Positions 12,909-27,900 of a stretch of DNA of 64,000 bases are shown here, piece after piece. Location: the NCBI GenBank assembly GCA_013397455.1, contig VYZB01000172.1, positions 791,685 to 855,684 on the forward strand, read 5' to 3'. Every line of letters begins with the position of its first letter. The first letter of the stretch is position 1. The translations under genes and the position numbers were made by a program. This DNA is from Crotophaga sulcirostris (Eukaryota > Chordata > Aves > Cuculiformes > Crotophagidae). Below the pieces are notes generated by a model. It saw nothing but the letters and a program-made list of their open reading frames with translations, had not been told where the DNA came from and made no database searches.

Positions 12909-15900
12909 CTTTAGTGAAAGAATTTAAAGAATGCACACAAATATCAGAAACATGGTGAATAATCCAGGAAAATGTAATAATTCTGAACACAATCAAAGCT
13001 GTGACTGTGGAACTTCATGGGGTAAATGGCTGGATAGAAGTGTAGATACAGAAGGAAATAAATAAGTCAAAGGTGGTATATCATAGCTAAGAAAGAAAGA
13101 AGAAAAAGAGGGAAGAAGCAAAATATGACCGAAAGAAACTTGCTACAAAGGTTGTAAAGAGATGAAAGGCTGATTTTATCAATGAGCTTGAACAGGTAGA
13201 TGGTCAAGTGCAATGCTTTGAGATGCACTTCCTACTCAGAAGAGTAAGGCAGGGAGACCAAGTAGCTAATGGAAGCATCCCAGTATCAAAATCTAAAGGT
13301 AATGGTGGGCTTTACCTCCCCAGATACCTTCCAGATAACCAGCGCCTAGCACTTATAATAGCAATGAAATTTCTGGGAAATGTTAGGTGATTTTAAACTT
13401 ATTTCAGAAGACAGAAGAACCTACTGCGGAACAACTATTCCAGATCTGCTTCTAACTTCATCTAAAGCTTTGAAGTAACTAGGTGTAAGCATCCAGAAAA
13501 AGTAACACTTTTTTTTTTTTTTTAAGAAAAGGAGAAAAATAAGAATGACAGAAGAAGATTTGGTTTCAGCCTCCTATGTAGAAGCTGTTGCTTAAACCAG
13601 TGTTGATAAACAGCCTTGAAATTTTAATCCATTGACTCTTTCCCCCCCTCCTATTTAGCTGTTTTTTGAAACTAGTATGGGAATCAAGTTTCCAGACACA
13701 CACACACTTCCTCCTATGGTAGCTGCACTCTGGTCAGAAGACAGAAATTCTCATCCATTTAAAATCTACCAGCACTGCAATGTTCACTCCAAAAATTTGA
13801 CCTAACTGTTGTATGGTGGCCTTTCTGCTGGGGTCACAAGTCATATATGCTCTTAGCAGATCCCAGCACTAGTTTTTGAGCTGCCAATGTCTTTTCCCCT
13901 AAAGCCATCTCTGCTGCACTCTACCCAGGCTCACTGGCCATCCTGACCTAGAGTTCACTTCTCTAGCAATTCCCCCTGCTGCCATTCATTCTGATTCTTC
14001 TCCCTTTGGCAGGTTCAAATGCTTTTTCTGTCCTTTCAAAACCTTTTAGTTGCCTATTCTGAGTGGAATTCATTGCAAGTTCTTGAGCTCTGAGGGCTTG
14101 GTTCCTGTGCTGACTGTTTTATAGAGCTGTAGATGTTTAAGCTGCTATAAGAATCTGTGCGTTAGTTCCCATTCTGATGTTTTCCTCCCAGGAGTCAGAA
14201 AATTTGGAGTTCAAAGACAGATAAGAAAATGGCATAACTCTCCCATCCAAAAACTGGATCAGCAGTAAACCTATGGGATTTAGGTGTGTCAGGACTGTCT
14301 CCATTTCTGCAGGAGAAAGAGTCAAGCATCCAAAGCACTGGGCTAAATTGCAACTTCCATTGAACACTGGATAGCACAGGGAAATACAATGCAACAGTTC
14401 CTAAAACCATCCAGTTGCTGTAAGGAACAGAGCCCAAGAGACACACTGAAGAGAGTAATAAACAGTGAATGGACTAAAGAGGGAAAACAAACAATAAAAT
14501 CAAGCAGGCAAAACACAATCTCAGTCCACCAGCTTGTCCAGTTTTTGTTTGCTTTTTTCATAGAAACCTCCTTCAGAACAGAAAGGTACCAAAAATACTA
14601 CCACCACCAATTCCCAAAACCTTCAAATCCCAACTCAAAAATGTGTGTCCAGAGAAGTACCTATACCCCTATCAAAAGCTGTGAGAAGAAAGAACAATCC
14701 ACTTCTCCTTTTCTTTTTTTTTTAAAAAAACAACCCTTGCACTCTTAGTACACAAAAGATGCATTTTCAAAACAAACCAGAAAAAAAATCCTCAAGGAGT
14801 TCCGCTTTCTTTCTGACAAGTGTGGCCACTGCTCAGTCTGGGGGCCCTTTTATAGATCAAAATGATTCTCATCCATAAGAGCACAAATAATGTAAGGAGA
14901 GAAAATCTGGAAAATCTTTCTGCAGCAGTAAGGCAGAGCACACCGTGCCCAGTTCTCTTCCACCCTACAGTGCGCTCCGTCATTTTCAGGAACTTCATGC
15001 AGGTCACACTTGGCCCCAGATGAAAATTTCCCACACAGTCATGCTAGTGGCAGCAATTTACAACCACTTCCATTGCATATAACTTACAAAATGACAAGGA
15101 AGGCAATGAAGAATTGAGCTGACAGTTTCAAGTTTGAACTTCAAGCAATTTGACAATCATATGGAAGGTATTACTAACATGAAATCACTCTCTTTTGTTC
15201 TCGATGTCTTTTTTTAATTCCTTGTAATGTTTAACATAAAATCTGTTGTATTACAGCAAGAAGAAGCCATCATACCTAATATAAGGCCCATGAGTTCCCA
15301 CAAATAATAAGGTATTACAATTAAGCAAATACAGATTAATCTTACCGCACATTTAAAAAGTGAAAAAATCTGATTGGTGTCTTTTCTCCCCAAGTTAGTA
15401 AAAGAACTGTTCACTTAGAAACAGATGCAGCAACTAGAAAAGCAGCTGTATTAGAAATGCCTCTATGTGAACAAAGCAACGTAACCCCCAAAAATCTTCT
15501 CCAAATCTTTTCTGGGTGTTCCTTGGTTGGCTTCAGTTCATCACTTATGTATTTAAATTTAAATAAATACATAAATAATAAAATTAATAGGTCAAACTGA
15601 GAAGGAGACTGAGGAAAATGAATGTGACAAGTGAGAGGGAGATTGAGGAAGAGGAATGTGACAGCCAATAAATAGGCTTATGGGCTCTAAAAATTTCCCA
15701 TCAATAACTGTCTGAGAATACTGAGCCGAAAATTATCACCCTAGACAGTACTAAGAACACTATAGGAAAGCAGCTAATAAACTGGTGAGGCCAAGATTGA
15801 AAGCAGTTGCAGAGGATGCGCATTAAGCCTGGCTCAAGATACAAAGGATCCCCACCCTGGTGCCAAAACCACATGAAATCTAATGACACGCTCAGTTTAT

Positions 15901-18900
15901 ATGAGGACATATGACTCAAGAATGCCTCCTAGGAAGGAACTTCTGCCAAATTGTTCTCTGTTCACTCTGGTGACGGAAACTCTTGCTAGTATCAAAATTA
16001 CGCTTGGAAAAATATTTTACACTTAGATTTATTTAAGCACAAGTCTTCCTGTACGTGAATATAGCAACGATTTATTCCTAGTAGTTGTAGAATTTATTCA
16101 CTATCATTTAAAAGCAAGCAAAATACTCTTAAAAGCTAAATCTTCCGGGAAACTGTGGTTGATTTGGTGGGCTTGTAATGAGGATTGTCAGTGACTTCAG
16201 TTACGTGGGCAACTTTGCAGAGCTCAGAGCTATGTAACACTTTATCCACTGCCACACATCTCCTTTAGCCAGTGAAAATGAAGTGAAAAATTGTAAGAGA
16301 ATGAATTGCCAAGATGACCAACAGTTTGCCCCTCAATGTGTCTCTGCTCAAGTGTATCATCTATCTGTGTAATGGGACAAATTTCATATTGCAATGAATC
16401 AATTTAACAATGGTAGTAAGAACTTACAGTATTAGCCCCAGTAAAATCAGCTGTCAATGAAAAGGAGAGAGAAATGTTGATCCTGTAATCAATTTCTAAC
16501 TTGCCATCATGAGCTTAGTCAGGTTGAAACAATCGCAGTTGGTAATAACTTTTATTTACCTGAGACAAAGCAGCAGCTCCCTTGCCTGTAGGAAATCTGC
16601 TAGAGACCAAGACCTCCTCTGCCACCAGGACAAGGCAGATTCCAGAAATCGGTGTCTGCAGCTCACGCTGAGATCTGCCAGCACAGTGAAGCAAGTTTCC
16701 AGTGACTGCATTCTGCCATCAAAGAATCTCAGGGGACAGAGCAAGGTACTACTGTAATTCACATCTGAAATGTGTCTCATTGCCTAAAAACATGTCAGGA
16801 TGGCACACCACTTCATCCTTTCCATCCTTAGGGGGTAGTGGCTGCCACAGATTCTAGGGAAGGTAGTTTAGATATGCATTACTGCAGCTGAGCTCAGAAT
16901 CACTAAAATCACCTCCGAGGCTGCAGCTAGCTTGGAAAGCAAGAAGCAAGGAAAAAAATACCCCCACGACCACAAAACAGATTGGAATATGCAAGAAGGA
17001 AGTTAGGACTTGGAATCACAATTGAGTAGCTGCAAAGTGGCTGCAAGAGTTCTTGTCCTCTGCCTATTTCATCTCTCTCTGTTTTCCATTTCTCATTAAG
17101 GAACACTTCAAGCTACTTGTGTTGTCACTGAACAGCAATTTACAGCTGGGCATATTTACATAACATCACTTGGGTTTTAGTTTGCTTCCATGCAGCCCTG
17201 AACTACAAAGGCTCAGAAACCGTATATGACCATAGGAACCATACTTCTCCAAAGGAGCAAAGACAGCTGAAGGCAAGAACTACTACCGTTATCTGAGATG
17301 ATACCATTCAAAACTCTGACTCAGATTGGCACCCTTGTTGTACTGTAACTTTAAAAATGTCTCTCTCTCTGACTGAAACCAATGTGATCTACAACGTGCC
17401 AGGCTCAGCTCAGCCTAATGGTCAGCAATAGGACAATGTGCCTGCTCAGAATGAATAATTGTTTAGCAGTGAACCAGCTGTGACGCTAGCTTGGCCTAGG
17501 CAGGGTTTCCCCTCCCAAAAATATATTATGATAAAGCTTTGTAAAATCTCCTTTTGTGCCTTTTCCCTCCCCGGCTGTCACTCCTTAGGTAATGCAACAA
17601 TCTTAAACCAGAAATATCTGGGTTTCAGGCTTTATTATAGGTTAAAACTCACCCTTAGTCAGTTCAGTCCTGTGCAGGAATAAAATAGATTATAGTAGAG
17701 AACGTGCCAACACGTAAGCAGGGGGCGGAATTACAGACATTACCATTAGAAATCATAACTTATTCTTTCAAAGTGAAGAAGATAACATTGTATTGGGCCA
17801 GTACCATCCTCACTTTGTTTTCTGTTTTGACTAATTAGTGAAAAGATTCTGTATATATAAATACACATTCATAACGTATCTTTCTCAAGCAGCCTTTGCT
17901 TTCTTTCTCCTGCATATATTTCTTTCAGCATCACTTACCATTATCTGAAATGCAGCAGAGAGGAACAGTTTTCACAGGTGTGTTTCCAAAACTGGAAAGG
18001 AACAGAAAAAGGTAATTAACAAACTAAACAAAGAGCTAAAAGAACAGTTAAAGCATATTCAGTAATGGCATTGTACCATTCCGAATGGTCCTCAGAGCAG
18101 AGATGTAAGTCACAGCAACTTTTCTCCTAAACTGCGGATGGCTGAAACTTACATCAGCATTATCCTAAAGTCAGTGATATGGTAAGGAACAGTGAACAAG
18201 ACTGTGAAGTTCTGTTTGCAACATTAGTCTTTCCTGCTTTCAATATTACTATTTTCTGAAGTTTTTTCTGGATGTGATCCCTCTCCAACAGAGCAAAGCA
18301 CATCCCTGGATTTCCTTTTCCAGTATTCTAGCTCTTATTAACATTCTCCAGTGCATATGAATCAAATGTAGGACTCATGTCTTCAAAACTCTTTACAAAA
18401 ATTCTTGGCCTCATTTCTTGTTCATTCTTTGTGTTGGGAACCTCTTCAGCTTCATTCTGGCTCTTCTGCACAATCCTACATACAAAGAACATTCTTCCCA
18501 AACCCAGTCCACCATGTTGTTCTGCACGCCTGGTTCTCTTAAATGATGTGTGCCCTCAAGAAAACAAACCCAAAAATATTCAAATCAGTCAAATGGTCCC
18601 TTGGTTCCATCCCCTTACAATCCAGCCTCTTAAAGGGTAAACATTCAAATCAGAAACTGTCTAGTGCACTCCACTACCATTGTGTTGCATTGTGCTAAAT
18701 GCTTCATCTCTTCATAGGACATTGGCTGAGACTACCACATTAGCATTAAAGCAAAAATCTCAACTTCCCAAGTTCAGAGACGCAAAGCTGAAATGGGATG
18801 GCATGTTACTACATTTGTCCCAGAAGCCACAGTGCAGGACTGAAGAAGGGAGTGGGGCTCCCAAAGGTCAACATTAATTTTATTTGGATAGACAACGTTT

Positions 18901-21900
18901 GTCTTTATGGGGAATGATAGGTCTTTAAATGACAACTGCAGTCAGCTGTAGTACAGTTGAAGATCTTTTCTGTCTGGCCCTTATGACAGCACAGAAAATT
19001 AGTCAGAAAACTAAAAGATGTGAGCACAGAACCTTTCAATTCAGCTAGAAATGCAGCAGCACTAATCACGTCGTCAGCAAGCTATCTTTCCAATAATGTC
19101 ACTAACAATCACTGGCCAGTATGGCAGAGAAACTGATATGGCAGCACTCAGACCAGCTCTCCAATATCCATTGTTCAATTGGCCAGAACTCCAATGCAAG
19201 CCAGTCTTGGTCTGACAGGTGGCTGGCTGCCAAATTCAGCACCCACATGAGCATGTCCACACTGCTCTTGGAACCAAATCTAGTGAGAAGTAGTACTGCA
19301 CCTTCCACATGACAGAGTGGAGAATTAACAAGCTGTGCTGGATTCACACTAGCTAGCTCCACACTGAGCTAACTCACGTATGTCTGCATTGGGTTATAAG
19401 AAATGAGACACATAGTGAGTCAATTGCCCCAGATGGAGCCAGCACAGTAAGAGATCTGAAACTGCGTATTCAGCGCCACGCTTGAAAAGTCACTTGAAAA
19501 TGTTAGCAGTAGAGAATAGGAGCAGAGATCTGACACCTGTCAGTTGACAGTAGTCCATCCAAAGCCAGACTATCTTCTTGCATGTTGTGCTCTACCATCT
19601 GTCCTGCAACATCCCTTCCATGCAGGTCATGGGGACAGTAGCTACCTATGGACACATTCTCTCACAGTGCACAAAAGAGGACACACGAAGGGGTATGTCC
19701 ACTCTGAAGGCAGATAAGCTTTGGGATGCACCTCACAGGCCTGCTTTACCAATCTTCCAGTAAGGATAGTGACTGGGTATGCTGTGGGTCCTAGCCTGTT
19801 CACTTTTGCTTCAAAAAAAAGCATGACAGTGAAGGGGGGTGATGTGTATCTAGGTCTTACCCTGTGACATGAGCAGAGCACGACCTTGGTGCACACCGGA
19901 TGACCATGACTAAGGGCACACAATGAAGGGCACTCATCTTGCAATGGAGCCACAGAAAGCTGCAGTCTTGGAGGTGAGACAGTGGTGGAATTTGGTACAA
20001 GGGAAACTCAGAGACGTACAGAGCTGCCCACTGGAGAGGTGACTCAGCCACACGTCAGGGAGCATCTGAAACACTGGGAAAATAGGAGAGGATTACAGCA
20101 CATGGGCATTTTGCAGTGCAGTGGCATACAAGGAGTGCCTACTGTGAGAGGTAGACACAACATTTTCCCACAGGAGTGGAGGACTTGCGGCTTAAGTCAT
20201 CAGAAGTGAAAGGTTGTACAAAAGGCAGGTGCAACAGTGGAAGCTGCAGTTACATGGAGGGATCTGCTGTGGAATTGCACAGCCTACTCCAGCAGAGGAA
20301 GAGTCTTCATGCCAAGGCTCACCACAATGGGATGTCCAGTTGGCCCTACCTGGTTAGGCAGAGCCAATCCTGTTCCCTGCTCACGGAAGTGGAAGCCATG
20401 CAGGCACAAATCCCTTCACCTCTTTTCTGAGTATAGAACAAAGGAGCTCAGCAAAGTGAGGTCTGAAAGACACTCTCATCCTCTTAAGTAACTCCTGCTG
20501 GTAACAGATTACATTATACACTTTACACAATATTGCTAAGGTCACTGCATAGCAAACTGTGCTTTACTATTAAACTTCTCATTACCAGGATGGGAAAATA
20601 AACCCAGAGGGCAAGAAAGTACCCTCACCAGGAACCTACTCCATGATAATTAATCTTCTTAGCCCCTCTACAGACAGTAGTGACTGTAACTCTAAATCCA
20701 TCTCCAAAGATATGCACTGTCACAATATGTGAAGAAAATTACCAAGTAAAAGGCAAGTTCTATGCAATTACCCTGAGCAGAAGAGCACAAATCTGGTTGC
20801 GGTGTCAATTATGGGTCCTTTTTTCTCCCAGATATATGTAGGGATATGAATAGAGTTTTCAATGGAATCAGTCCCAGAGAAACAAGCTCTGAGTAAAGAT
20901 GAAAGAGAATGTTAATTAAAATTTTAGCATACAATATATGAAATAAAGAATACAGAAAAATAGGGTACAAGAGCCCCATGTATTACAGGTTGACTGAATG
21001 TAGAAAATTTGTGATTTTAAGGTGAGGAGAAAAAAGCATTGGAGGAAATAGATTTCTATTTCTAAGAATTTATTTGAAGAATAATAACAGGTAGCTAGGA
21101 CAAAAAAGTTCTCTAAACTCAGACTCCAATTAATCAGTTTTAAACTTCTAGTTTAAACATTTAGTTTAAAACTATAGAGATTTTTAATACATTTGCAGAT
21201 GGGGACCTCTGTAAGAATACAAGTGTACAACCATAGCTACAGTCTAAACAGGGTATCTGGGTAAGGTAACAATATTAGCAGTAAATAAATTGACTTATTG
21301 ACTTTTGTTCTTCTACCTTGTAAAAAATACGTCTACTTATTAGCTAGTTTGTGATCTAATTCTTGACTTCTGTCAAGGACAGTTTTGCCTCATTTCTTAT
21401 TTCTTCATCTTCTGACCTCCAGCATTTTCCAGTCATCCCATTTCTTACTAGCAAAACTAAAACTTAACCTGGCATATGCTCTCTACAATTACTATTCACA
21501 TTTGCTAAGCTGCCCCTCATATTGTTCTTTCTCTCAAGGCTATCCTGTAATATTTCTTCTATTTCCTTACACTAGATAATGCACTTCGGCTCCCTAAAAG
21601 TTACGTTGGAATGTCAGACTTATACTCCTTGATTCTCTGGACACTGCACCAGCACAAGGCAGAGCAGTCTGGGAATTAGACCAAACAGTACCAGCTGCAC
21701 ATGTCCTCACTGGAGTATTTACCAAGTAAAGACACTTCTCTTTACACAACAACTAAATGTGTTTGCAAATAAAGTGCTCCCTCCACTTGCACTCAGACAA
21801 AAGAGTCTTCAGATGTAGCCATGATTCCTAAAATGTGTCTGTAAGGCCTCTCCAGCGCATGGTTGTTTGCACTTCACTACTCACATAAACCAGCATAGTC

Positions 21901-24900
21901 ACTTTATTTGTTTAGTGAAAGTAAAGCTCACTGCATAAACCAAACATCCATCCTGTAATGGTTTTGAATTAAAATAAAAGTCAGATTGTCACTAAAGAAT
22001 GTTAACAGGCAAATACAGAAATTCTCAAAAACTGAAATGATTATATGAAACATCACTAGGATAGTACTCTCGTTTTGTAAGTACAGAGGGTGGTGGAGTT
22101 TTTTTTCCAAAGAAAAATGGTTTTGAGAATCCGGACAACAGCAGCATCAGTCTAAACTCAACATAACTCTTAGTCTCATTTCTGCCATCACATCTGTGCC
22201 AGTCCGATGTTATCCTTGAGTTTTAGAGAAAATCAGCACTGAAACTGTCAAAGAAACTGTCAGTTTTAGACAAAAGCTGCTGGGATCCCAAAGAATGTTT
22301 CTCATTTAAAGCATTCATACGCACATTTTTCAGTGTTTCCAATGCAAAATTTTGCTTTTTGACTTCTTATTTGTTTCTTTCTCAAGCCAGTTAGACATTG
22401 CAGCTAATACAGTCTTTCATGTACAGTAATAACAGTACATTAGTACATCAGCTGTTTATCACCATCTGTGAAAGCGATGACAGATCACAGCTTCAGGACC
22501 CAGTGTGCCTAGGAAGAGTTAATATATCCAGCAATATCAGCTGTCTTTGGCTAGCTTCCTGTCTTATCCTGACCATTAGATCTCTGAACTTCCTTTGCAT
22601 TGCTGAACAGGTAAACTGGGATACCCAGATCTGTTTTCCAGTTCATGCCGTTGAGAAATCCTGGACCAGAAGTTCCCTCAAGAAACAAATGCAGAGGAAA
22701 GTCTAAATAGAAGACCTTTGAACAGATTGTACCTTCTAAGGACCGCAAAGACATCTGACATTTCAGCACAAGGGTGCTATCTGCCCAACAGCTGTGAGCA
22801 GCCCATATTGAGAACAAAAATGGGATTGGACCAGAAACAGGACTTCATAATTACAATGTCAGTAAGCAAGAAACTCAACTGTATTGAATCGTATCAGCAA
22901 TTCCTACATTAAAGAAAAAAGTGCAAAGTGCCTGACACATGCACCAATGCCAAGTAGAAACAGAATATTATTCCTTCCAATCTCAAGCACTTTGGAGGGT
23001 AAGCAGTAGTCATCTCAACCACCATACACATAGAAAAGAGGCTCTATCTGCTTTTCCACTCTGTACCTTTCCTTTCCAAAGTACACACAACAACTATTTT
23101 TTTGAGCACTCACCTGCCTCTCCCTTTTTTCAAACAAAATGACAGGGGGCTTTAGAGAAAAGTGAAAGAGGGAAATTCTACCCTTCTCCTCTTTTCACTT
23201 CCAGCCAGAATCTTCAAGAACTTTTGCTAGCTACACTAAGCCATCCCTGCTGCTTTGGAATCCACATGGAAAACTAGAGAAAAAACAATCTCTCTTCCAT
23301 TTTCTTCCTTCTTCCTCACATTCACATATCTACACTATGTGTTCCTCCACGGTCTCCCCTTAACATGTGACATAAGAAAGACAAGGGATCCTATGATCTC
23401 TCATTTAATTGTGCTTTGAGACAGTGCCTTGAAAGCTAGGCCTAAACTGGACCATAAGGACAAGAGACCCACATGAATGGCAGTTAAACCAGGGAGCTGT
23501 TTGCTTACGTAGGGATCTTATCTGGGCAACTTGTGGCAGAGTAAGAGACCAGGTCAAATCCAAAGGTGTGCTTGTGGGCAACTTCCAGAAATGTTGTGCT
23601 GATAGTCCAGTGGGACTGGCTGAAGGTTTAGGTAATTTAAGAGGTGCAGATTAAAGATGTAATATGGCAAGGAATCATAAAAGTCTTTCTAATTCAGCCT
23701 ATACTTAATTGTTTTAAAATTCTTTTGGGCTAGACCAGATTGTAACTAAACTGTTTAAATGGGGTCTTAACTGACATAGGAGCAGCTGACAATGACAAAC
23801 CAATGCCTTTGTACAGCTAAGACTGCAGAGTACTATAAAATTATAGCATATTGTAAGGGAAAAGCCAAGTTTCCTAAGCCTAGGAGAGATTAGTGGAAAC
23901 TGCAACTTTCAGACATGTAATGGTTCAAGGCTGCTAGATCTAAACATTTAGAGAACTGAACTTAGTCACACAAGCAACCCAAGTAAGCAAGCTGTTTGCT
24001 GCAATGGATGTGGGACAAGATGCTGCATTTCCAGCAACACACATATCCACCTTCAATTAAGGATTACCACATAACAGAAACACCATCTTTAGGGCAGTGA
24101 ACTCAATAGGACGTCAGCTGGGAAAATATTCAGAAACTTGAAAAGTTTTCTTGTACATGGAAACCAGAACAAAAGTCGAAAGAGATGAGGAGCTAAACTT
24201 TCCTAAGGCCCCAATTACTTTAAGCAAAAAGTTCCATCTCCCCTTTCTTGTCTCTTTTCTTCAGTTTCCCCATTCTTCTATGTTTGGACACTTTTCTTAG
24301 CCACCTGGCATTAGCTGAGATAATGCCAAAATAAACCTGAAATGTGCATGGGAGATCATCTTTTTCACTTGCTTTCTATAGAAAATACACATACACTGTT
24401 TTCAGAAAAGTGTACAAACTGGAAGGCTGAACTATTCTAGCTTATTCATTGAGGGCTGGAGTCTTTCATACAATCAATGGCACTAACTACCAAAAATCCG
24501 GGTGCTGCTCATATTTACTGACCAATTTCTTCAGCATAGCACTGCAAAGGTCCTTAAGTGGTTGCTTTTCAAAACACTGGTGACAATATTGAGGTTTTCA
24601 GTGAATTAAAAAGAAAAAAGGCATTAAATCTTTGGAGGAACTAATAATTTAAGTAGTTGGCTAGGTGACCTAAATGAATTGAGTTGTGGGCCAGTTAATA
24701 CATTCAACACTCTCCTTTTAGCACAGAAGGTGGCACTTCTTTTGTGCCTATTGGGCAATAAAGCTGCACAAAGAACTAGGCTGACAGATCAGAGTGTGCA
24801 CAGCTTGGCATTAAACATCTTCATCAGATAATATCATTACCTTATGAGCACCATGTGATAGTGCCAGCGCCACAGTGATTTAAGGGAACTCTTAAGCGGA

Positions 24901-27900
24901 ATAAGGTACTCTAAATATGCCATGGAGATAAGCGACCAGACAATTTTTAAAATCCATGTATAAATTAGATTATTTAGGAAATGACAATAATAAAAAGAGG
25001 CGAAGTTATAGATTTTTGAAATTTTTCCCTTCTCCTTTCCACTCCAACCCCCCAAACGATGATCATCTACATACGTCATTCACTCACTCCTGCAAAGTCT
25101 GGGAGGATAAAAGTGTTACAAAATAGTAGACCTGCTAACCTGCTGTACTTTGTGTTAGCATGGTTACTTTGCTTCTCTGCATTCGAGAAGTCAATTTATG
25201 TTGCATTTTATTTCTACTGAGCAAACAGAGGAATTCTGTACTTATTTTCATGTGACTTTTAAGAGGGCAGAACTAATCACTTCTACCTTTATCTGCTTGG
25301 CAACCACATCAATATATGTTGCATTATTACATTACAATGCATTATGATTGTTAGCTGTATTTCCTTTGAACAGGCCTGCATGTATTATCATTCTCACGTA
25401 AGAAGCATGATACTGCTAAAGCAATTCATAGATCCTTCCCACCCACTTTATTTCCACATCTATGGACTTTGCCTTACATCCTCTACAAGTTCATAGTTTA
25501 GACTGGAATTTGAGTAGCATGCTGGCCTATTATCTGAAATAGACACAATTTCAAAGTCACATTGAAAAAGACAATTAATTGAGACTTCTTCTTTCCCTTC
25601 TCCAGTTCCCTCACAATAGAGGATTCTAAAAACCATTTTTTTCTCACTCTTTGTATGACCTATTGTGCCTTCCCCTGTTCATTCTCATGCAGTTCATGTA
25701 CTCAAAAGGATCAGATTCCCAGAGAGAGAGAAGCTCCAGGTAAATTTCTCTCTGCATTGCTCTGTTTCAACATATGCAATAGAAAACATCAGAATGGCAC
25801 TGCTGCTGTTCCCCTTACAGAACTGAACCCCAAAATACAGGATAATGGATTTAGTGATATACATCTAGTGACAGACGTACTAATGGCCACATGTAGCCCT
25901 CAGTTAAAAAGGAAAGCAGAAGTTTACTTTCTGAGTGCTCAGAAAAATTGTGTAAAAAAAACATGACAGTTCACTGGAAATTGACCATATTATAGTGCAT
26001 TTCTAACATACCAGAAATGAGTCAAGAGATCCAGAATGCCTTGCAGGTACTAGTACAGTCCAAAAAGAGGAAAAAAGTTCCTCATTTAGACAGTTTTTTC
26101 TTCTGCTGGTATGTCAGTATCCCTCAGTACCACTCCTTCCTTAATTTTCTCCTTTTCAGAGAACAAATTCTTGGGAAAAAAAAAATTATCATCTCTGTAG
26201 AATCAGTTGGTGTCCTAGATCTAGGGTTAAAGAAAATTCCAGTGATACAGAGTCTGACTTAAGCTGTGATTTTTTTCTTATATCATGTGACTGATACAGT
26301 CATAACTCTACCAATGTTGGAAAGATGAGGACTATGCAATTCCCATCCTGTGATGAAACAATATTTTTTACATAAAAATAAAAGTGCCAACACTGTGATG
26401 GATCTGCAGCTGAGAACATACCCTCTGTGTACCATTTTACCTCTGCTTCTCCATGCATATCTTAGGAAATATTCAACATCCCACTCACCTCTTTGCCTCC
26501 CCCTCTCACTTTCTGCAGTTTTTTGGTTAAGTATGAGCTGTACTGATAATCTGATATCTAAATCCCATCCCTCTGTGCAGCTACACCACTATTCTATTAA
26601 AACTATGTCTCCCAGCTACACACTGCTCTCTTCTATCAGAAAGATGTCATGCTTGCGTTAAAACCTCTCACTACAAAGCCGCATCAGTTCTTCAGGGCCA
26701 GCTACTGCTGGATCTTTCAGCCAGCCAGGGAACTATCAGCCCCTCAACATACTTAGGGAAGTAGCAGCTGGCTAGATCAAGACCTTTGAAAGGTCACTGT
26801 AAAGATTAGTGATCAGTCAGAACTATCCCGTTAGCTACAGCAACAGAAGAGAGTTGTGTTTGACCTTTATGCAACAGGAAGAAATTAAATTGCAGCAGCA
26901 TGTTATCGAGATAGCTTGCTCTTCATATTACCCATTCCTCTCCTAGTTTCTTCACAGGAAAACAGAGAACAGATTCACATTGTCAGATTCTAAATCATCA
27001 ACATACCCTTGGTACTATCCACAGAAGGAAACCAAGAAAGGAAAGATTGAGTAACCTCCACAAGGTCACTAACATCCAGCAAAGAGTGAGGTCAGAAGTA
27101 AGAATCCGAAATCTTTAAAAGGTATCTCCCTAGTGGGGGCAGAGAGATAAAAAGGCATTGTTTAAATGTGACCTCACCCAAAGGACGTATCAACCCCAAA
27201 TCCTTGTGCAAAATGGAAACTTTACCAAACACATCTGGACCTCTACATAACAAAATCAGGGAATGGAGTTTCTTTTGATATACAAGATGCATTCAGCAGT
27301 TTTTACTCTGCAGCTGTTAACTCTTCTGGTAGAAGCATTAACAACACCTCTCCCATCCCAGCCATATTCATTATTTTGCCGCTGTTGTGACTGCTGCAGT
27401 GCTTGAAAACTTATTCACCTCTTTCTCAGAGCTGGTAGCATTTTTTCATTGCTACCCAACAATCAGAGTGCAATATTTATCATGACTCTTTGCCCATGTC
27501 TCTGATACAAGCCCTGAGCATATGAAAGCAGTGCATGTGCCACTCTGGCTCACACTGATGGCCCATTTTGTTTTCACAATGGATCTCTTACTTCATCTGT
27601 GAAAGCTTCCATTTTCGCTCACAGTATCAAACAACCCAGCTGCTACTTTGTTTCAGAAATGGGAGAGTTTTGACATTTTCTGTCCAGTGCACTGTTTCCA
27701 CTTCTTCAGTCATAGAAGTGAATCGACTAGTTTGTCAAAACATTTTGCTTTCCTGCTGCTCTCTTATCACCTCTATTAATGTAACACAATTATGATTGGA
27801 TCTATGAGAAGGTAATAATAAAAAACTTATTCCCAGTAGATAGAACTGCAAGAAACGTCCATAAACTAGTTTTGCCACATAACACAATCAAAACACCTAT

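Noticed and set aside
12282..12996. Several open frames of 65-109 codons on both strands
   Set aside because: They lie wholly or mostly in the CR1 3' fragment, which does not encode protein there.
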